Part shown: positions 6,569 through 9,614 of the stretch, one piece after another
Position numbering within the stretch: position 1 is the first letter of the stretch
Layout: every line of letters begins with the position of its first letter
Origin: Pseudomonadota bacterium
Lineage (GTDB): Bacteria; Desulfobacterota; BSN033; WVXP01; G020346125
Assembly: GCA_030608745.1 (NCBI GenBank)
Contig: JAUWDQ010000090.1
Location: 1-9,614, forward strand
DNA length: 9,614 nucleotides
Direction: 5' to 3'
Position numbers and translations under genes: made by a program
Notes under the pieces: generated by a model
The model's database searches: none
Told to the model about the DNA's origin: nothing
Seen by the model: only the letters and a program-made list of their open reading frames with translations

Positions 6569-6848
6569 CTCGAAGAGATTACTGAAAAACTCGAAAAGGA
6601 AGCTCCAAACGCGAATTTACCCTGTAGTTGAATTAAAACGTGGATTGATCGCTCGCAGGCCTTCCCAAATCTCATAAGGTTTGCCTATTGCTGATGCCAA
6701 CATTTTGTCAACAACAGGGTGAAGATTCTTTCGATAAGAATTCCGAGGAAAGCGGGATAGATGAAAATTTACTGTCTGAATCCAAAGCGCAATCTTTGGC
6801 ACGAAGTTGCGCGTGAGCACACATGTGCAGTGAAAGCGCGAGCGGCGG
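6569..6848. other. Long otsA-otsB spacer
   Basis: This 280-bp spacer lies between two genes expected to be co-transcribed. It holds the TIR-bounded element described separately (6616-6723). Beyond that, at 6787-6812, GCGCAA and TTGCGC form a six-base-pair stem with a long loop, followed by GC-rich repeats of GCGC and the near-palindrome GCACACATGTGC. An open frame runs from a GTG at 6820 down to 6617 on the minus strand (67 residues, WIQTVNFHLSRFPRNSYRKN in its middle). It has no ribosome site and I do not recognise it, so I do not call it a gene. Confidence 0.45.
6616..6723. repeat. Putative small element with inverted ends between otsA and otsB
   Basis: TTTACCCTGTAGTTGA (6616-6631) and TCAACAACAGGGTGAA (6708-6723) form a terminal inverted repeat with 14 of 16 positions matching, bounding 108 bp. 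The outer ten bases TTTACCCTGT also occur at one end of the insertion nested in repeat copy C (9540-9549, reverse strand). There is no transposase inside. It may be a MITE, or a transcribed hairpin limiting read-through from otsA into otsB. Confidence 0.5.
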
Positions 6849-8312
6849 CTAACTAACCTCTTCGAAGAAATCCCTCACCCAATAATAGATATCCCTTTCT
6901 TCCAGGAGATCTTGCATCTTTTCCATCCGTGCCCTTTTCTCCCCCGAAGGCATCTTAATGGCCTTATAGATCGTCTCGGAGACGGTTTCAATATCGTATG
7001 GGTTTACCAAAAGGGCCTCCGTCTGTTCTTCGGCAGCACCTGCGAATTCGCTCAATATTAATACCCCCTGCTTGTCCACTTGCGAAGCTACGTACTCCTT
7101 GGCAATGAGGTTCATCCCATCCCGCCCCGGTGTTATGAGGGCGATGTCGGCAATCCGGTAGTAAGCAACCAATTCCTCCCGAGAAAGCAATCTGTAGATA
7201 TACTGGATGGGGGGCCATCCCTCTCCCGTGAATCGCCCGTTGATGCGCCCTATAGTTTCGTCCACCTCTTTCTTCATCACACGGTATTCCTCTACCCTGG
7301 TTCGGCTGGGCACGGCTACCTGGATGAAGAGGATCCGGTTTCTATACCTGCTGTATCTCTCCAGAAATCGTTCGACGGCCAAAAGCCTCTCCTTTATCCC
7401 CTTGGTGTAGTCCAATCGATCCACCCCTAAGATTACCACTCGATCCCCGATTCTGCTGCGGTGTTTTTGAGCTCGTTTCATCACCTGCTTCGTTAGGGCC
7501 GTATCGCGAAAGGCATTATAGTCGATACTGATGGGATGGGAGCCCACCTTGACCTCCCTCCCCGGTAATTCGACGACTCCCGATTCTCTATCCACAGGGG
7601 CATTGAGGATCTTTTCAACGCAGTCAAGAAAGTTATCGGCGTAGCCCTTTACGTGAAACCCGATCTTCTCGCTTCCCAAGAGCCCCTCCAGGATCGGTTT
7701 GCACCACGGCAGAACGCGAAAGGTATCATAGGGGGGAAAGGGAGTATGGAGGAAGAAGTATGGCTTTAGGTCAGGGTTCTGGTAACGGATAAAATTGGGG
7801 ACCAGGGAGAGGTGATAGTCATGAACCCAGATGATATCCGATGGATTGGCTTCTTCCAGGATTGTCCCGGCAAAATAGGCATTGGTCTTGAAGTAGGTCT
7901 TCCAATGAACACTGTTGAAACGGCTCATCCCAATGAAGTTATGGAAGATGGGCCAAAGCGTCCTGTTGGAAAAACCGTAGTAGTAATGGCCCACCTCCTT
8001 CTCCGTTAAATCGACGAACCGGAGTTGATAGCTTTCCTCGCCCTCGGGTTCGGAAATGGTAACCCGTTTCCCCTTCATGGAGGCCCCGGTACCCCCATCC
8101 CAACCAATCCACAGGCCGTTGGAAAGCCGCAGAATGGGATCCAAGGCCGTAACTAAACCTCCGCTTCCCTTTATGTAGCAAATTCCTTCACGTGCTCGAT
8201 GGGGATTATAGGGAAGCCTGTTCGAGACGACGACCAGCCTCCGAGAGGCAAAAAGGTCGCTCAACTCCCCCAATCTATCCCTTGCGTCCACTTCACCCCC
8301 CCCAGAATCCAT
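6849..8312 (-). CDS. otsA: Trehalose-6-phosphate synthase (GT20)
   Basis: The 487-residue retaining glycosyltransferase makes trehalose 6-phosphate from a sugar nucleotide (UDP-glucose or a related donor) and glucose 6-phosphate. Motifs in order: VVSNRLP (28-34), GSGGLVTALDPIL (49-61), GLWIGWDGG (66-74), LWPIFHNF (119-126), WVHDYHL (162-168), FLHTPFPP (187-194), GVDRLDYTKGI (296-306, with donor-phosphate-binding Arg299 and Lys304) and TPGRDGMNLIAKEYVASQ (394-411, with Asp398 and Glu406). All active-site signatures are present and length is normal for bacterial OtsA. I keep the ATG at 8312; a GTG at 8291 with GGGGGGTGAA just before it would give a 480-residue protein and is a real alternative. 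otsB follows 280 bp downstream. A sigma70-like promoter is proposed at 8438-8466. Confidence 0.95.
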   Translation of the reverse strand: MDSGGGEVDARDRLGELSDLFASRRLVVVSNRLPYNPHRAREGICYIKGSGGLVTALDPILRLSNGLWIGWDGGTGASMKGKRVTISEPEGEESYQLRFVDLTEKEVGHYYYGFSNRTLWPIFHNFIGMSRFNSVHWKTYFKTNAYFAGTILEEANPSDIIWVHDYHLSLVPNFIRYQNPDLKPYFFLHTPFPPYDTFRVLPWCKPILEGLLGSEKIGFHVKGYADNFLDCVEKILNAPVDRESGVVELPGREVKVGSHPISIDYNAFRDTALTKQVMKRAQKHRSRIGDRVVILGVDRLDYTKGIKERLLAVERFLERYSRYRNRILFIQVAVPSRTRVEEYRVMKKEVDETIGRINGRFTGEGWPPIQYIYRLLSREELVAYYRIADIALITPGRDGMNLIAKEYVASQVDKQGVLILSEFAGAAEEQTEALLVNPYDIETVSETIYKAIKMPSGEKRARMEKMQDLLEERDIYYWVRDFFEEVS

Positions 8313-8437
8313 CCAAGGCCCATGGTCATGTATTAATCATCCGGACATCGACTCAATCCAATCCTTCTACATAATGGATTCGAAATGGGATTCCCTTCAA
8401 TAACGGATAATTATTGCATTACGTACCATCCACTCGC

Positions 8438-8466
8438 AGAGTACCATTCCCATCGCGGATTGTCAA
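8438..8466 (-). promoter_or_regulatory. Candidate sigma70 promoter for otsA
   Basis: On the minus strand a perfect TTGACA (8466-8461) is followed, after 17 bases, by TACTCT (8443-8438). The latter keeps the three most conserved -10 positions (T, A and final T). It would give a leader of about 120 nt before the otsA ATG. The -10 overlaps one of two direct GTACCAT repeats, which could be an operator. Confidence 0.45.
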
Positions 8467-8606
8467 GAACTCGTCCTCCACCCCTCTCATGTGGGCCTAT
8501 CGCCTTCACTAATTCAAAATAAATCGAAAATAAGGGAATAAGTCCGAAATTTCCCGAAAATGAAGCCATATTGATCAACTTCTCCCCATACGGTCTAGGA
8601 CTTCCT

Positions 8607-8636
8607 TTGACAAGGTCAGTTCAATGGTATTTTAAT
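8607..8636 (+). promoter_or_regulatory. Candidate sigma70 promoter for the PilZ gene
   Basis: TTGACA (8607-8612) is followed by TTTAAT (8631-8636) with an 18-base spacer, a perfect -35 and a five-of-six -10. Transcription would begin near 8643, about 70 bases before the ATG at 8712. Confidence 0.5.
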
Positions 8637-8711
8637 AGATATAAGTTCATACAGAAACGATTAGATCCTTGAAATCGATATCATCTCCCTTGTGAGACTT
8701 TTGACGGGAAC

Positions 8712-9191
8712 ATGGATATGAATTTACTCCTAAACAGGATAAGACAACCCTCCCATGGATATTCGGGAAAGGCCCAAGACGCCCATGAGAAGCGGAAATT
8801 CCCCCGATTTGCTGTTGAAAAAAAGGTCATCTGTTTCCGTTACGGAAGAAAGATGACCATGCGAACCGTAAACATCAGTCTGGGCGGGTTGAAACTGCAG
8901 GCCAATTTCGATTTATGGGTTGGGGAGTCCATGGATTTCGCCATTCTCACAAATGGCACCAGGATACAGTGTAAGGGAAGGGTTCTTGCAATTGAAGACT
9001 TCAAAAATAAGGTTCACGCCAGGTTGCGGTTCGCCCACACCTCGGATCTGGATTTTCGGAAATTGTCCGAGTATATGGATACCCTTTCTCGGGAAAAAGC
9101 AATGCTGGTCCAAAAGGGGATAATCGGTGGCCTATTCATCCTCTCGGCCTATATTGCTTACCTCATCATCCGCACCTACTTCTTCCGATGA
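8712..9191 (+). CDS. PilZ-domain protein with C-terminal membrane anchor
   Basis: The 159-residue protein is a predicted cyclic-di-GMP receptor. The PilZ domain covers about residues 26-125. The RxxxR part of the binding signature is R28-K-F-P-R32, and the second part, (D/N)xSxxG, is N54-I-S-L-G-G59. Both are intact, so ligand binding is expected. A short hinge helix (YMDTLSREKA) leads to a single hydrophobic helix at about 136-154 ending in RTYFFR, which would tether the domain to the inner membrane with the PilZ domain in the cytosol. The ATG at 8712 is the first in frame after the proposed promoter; its ribosome site is weak, and an ATG at 8718 is a near alternative. It stands alone, divergent from otsA. 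The output partner is unknown. Confidence 0.88.
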   Translation: MDMNLLLNRIRQPSHGYSGKAQDAHEKRKFPRFAVEKKVICFRYGRKMTMRTVNISLGGLKLQANFDLWVGESMDFAILTNGTRIQCKGRVLAIEDFKNKVHARLRFAHTSDLDFRKLSEYMDTLSREKAMLVQKGIIGGLFILSAYIAYLIIRTYFFR

Positions 9192-9405
9192 TCTCCCACG
9201 TCCACTTGGTCCATTCATTGAACCATATCCAGTGGAACTTTCCCTCGCCCCACGATCCCTCGGGGAGGGTGATGATCTGTTGTGGAGGGTTGTTATCCAG
9301 ATACTTCCTTCCCGACATCCCGGGGAAAATACCGCCATGGAACACTTTATAAAATTGACTATCATTTCCATTCGTGATATTGAACGTCATCAGATCCTTA
9401 AGATA
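9166..9405 (-). pseudogene. C-terminal gene fragment, possibly GH57-like, cut by repeat copy C
   Basis: On the minus strand a coding-looking segment of about 75 residues reads YLKDLMTFNITNGNDSQFY and onward to HGGIFPG, LPEGSWGEG, WFNEW and WTWEIIGR. It then stops at 9166-9168 after five residues antisense to the PilZ gene. The SWGEG-x-H-x-x-W-x-NE-x-x-x-W-W pattern resembles a C-terminal segment seen in GH57 alpha-glucan-acting enzymes; this is a memory-based, tentative match. There is no native start: the frame enters directly from repeat copy C (a GTG at 9441 lies inside the repeat). The frame also ends abruptly at the PilZ gene end, so both sides look truncated. The alternative is that the upstream part survives beyond the window and the repeat merely interrupts it. 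Confidence 0.45.
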
Positions 9406-9614
9406 GATGGCTTCGTAAAAAGTCCAACTTCTGCGTTGCACTGCATCCCCTGCCCTGTTAAATTGAAGGCAGCCATATCAAGAGATATGGGATATAGAAG
9501 CTGCTTGAAAACAGTAACATCAAACAAAGAAAATATTTAACAGGGTAAATCACTGCAGCGTACTGTAAGTACGCCTCATTCCTCAGGATTTGCGCGCCTT
9601 GAATTTGGAGCTTT
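9406..9614 (-). mobile_element. MITE-like repeat, copy C (inverted, interrupted, cut by window end)
   Basis: Starting GATGGCTTCGTAAAAAGTC at 9406, this is the reverse-complement orientation of copies A and B. The outer part (9406-9447) matches the right end of copy B almost exactly. After a 102-bp interruption (9448-9549) the match resumes at TCACTGCAGCGTACTGTAAG and continues through ATTTGCGCGCC to AGCTTT at the window end. The internal hairpin GCGTACT/AGTACGC (9558-9564, 9568-9574) is kept. The distal terminal repeat is beyond the window. Confidence 0.85.
9448..9549. mobile_element. Nested 102-bp insertion inside repeat copy C
   Basis: Compared with copies A and B, where five bases (ATTCG or CTTCG) stand at this place, copy C carries about 102 bp. 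Near its ends CCCTGTTAAAT (9453-9463) and ATTTAACAGGG (9535-9545) are a perfect 11-bp inverted repeat. Inside is a perfect seven-base-pair hairpin CCATATC-AAGA-GATATGG (9473-9490). It encodes no transposase. The boundaries are fixed by comparison with the two uninterrupted copies. Confidence 0.7.

Larger units (their letters stand above)
8313..8711. other. Divergent intergenic control region (otsA / PilZ gene)
   Basis: This 399-bp non-coding region lies between divergent genes. It holds one candidate promoter for each direction (described separately), a directly repeated GTACCAT (8423-8429 and 8441-8447), and an AT-rich middle at about 8510-8575. No terminator, RNA gene or coding sequence is recognised. 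Confidence 0.6.

Noticed and set aside
6590..6624. Partial fourth copy of the MITE family (AGCTCCAAA followed by CGCG and CCTG)
   Set aside because: Only about nine contiguous bases agree with copies A/B and the diagnostic CGTAAAAAGTC end is absent; too weak to call.
7080..7430. 116-residue plus-strand frame inside otsA
   Set aside because: Antisense shadow of a fully conserved otsA reading frame.
9127..9540. 137-residue plus-strand frame after the PilZ gene
   Set aside because: It overlaps the PilZ end, runs antisense to the fragment at 9166-9405 and then through repeat copy C and the nested insert; composition is not protein-like.
1..9614. CRISPR array, tRNA, rRNA or riboswitch
   Set aside because: No regularly spaced repeats, no cloverleaf-like sequence and no recognised riboswitch core were seen on either strand; the repeats present are dispersed TIR elements.

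Overview
The window is a bacterial chromosome segment of moderate G+C with mostly short gene spacing. The gene content (FtsH, LapA-domain membrane proteins, a MOFRL-type glycerate 2-kinase, pyruvate kinase, OtsA/OtsB, a PilZ protein) points to a Gram-negative bacterium. The dispersed short repeat with ends of the type GAYGGCTTCGTAAAAAGTC is, from memory, of a kind common in Desulfobacterota (former Deltaproteobacteria). That placement is an inference, not something the genes prove.

Layout. (1) 3-722, + strand: the C-terminal protease part of FtsH, cut by the window edge. (2) 797-2189, + strand: four small membrane-protein genes forming a duplicated two-gene unit. A one-helix/coiled-coil protein with the motif YQRTGG is followed by a two-helix LapA-domain protein, then a second YQRTGG protein, a hairpin terminator and a second LapA-domain protein. 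(3) 2276-5341, + strand: glycerate 2-kinase and pyruvate kinase, which flank the enolase step (glycerate -> 2-phosphoglycerate -> PEP -> pyruvate). A 156-bp repeat (copy A) lies just before the pyruvate kinase start. (4) 5351-5781: a terminator, repeat copy B, and a truncated TrkA/KtrA C-terminal (RCK_C) fragment fused in frame to the end of the repeat. (5) 8312-5771, - strand: otsA then otsB, a trehalose pathway, separated by 280 bp that holds a second small element with inverted ends. (6) 8313-8711: a divergent promoter region. (7) 8712-9191, + strand: a PilZ-domain protein with a C-terminal membrane anchor. (8) 9166-9614: a broken reverse-strand gene fragment (possibly GH57-like) next to inverted repeat copy C, which itself carries a 102-bp nested insertion.

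The gene functions are mostly ordinary. The most interesting layer is the small non-coding mobile elements. Three copies of one TIR-bounded family all have the same end facing a coding sequence, and two of those coding sequences are 5'-truncated remnants. One copy is itself interrupted by a second element whose outer end resembles the ends of the element between otsA and otsB. The tandem duplication of YQRTGG/LapA genes directly behind ftsH is a second lead, because LapB, the partner of LapA, is an FtsH adaptor in E. coli.
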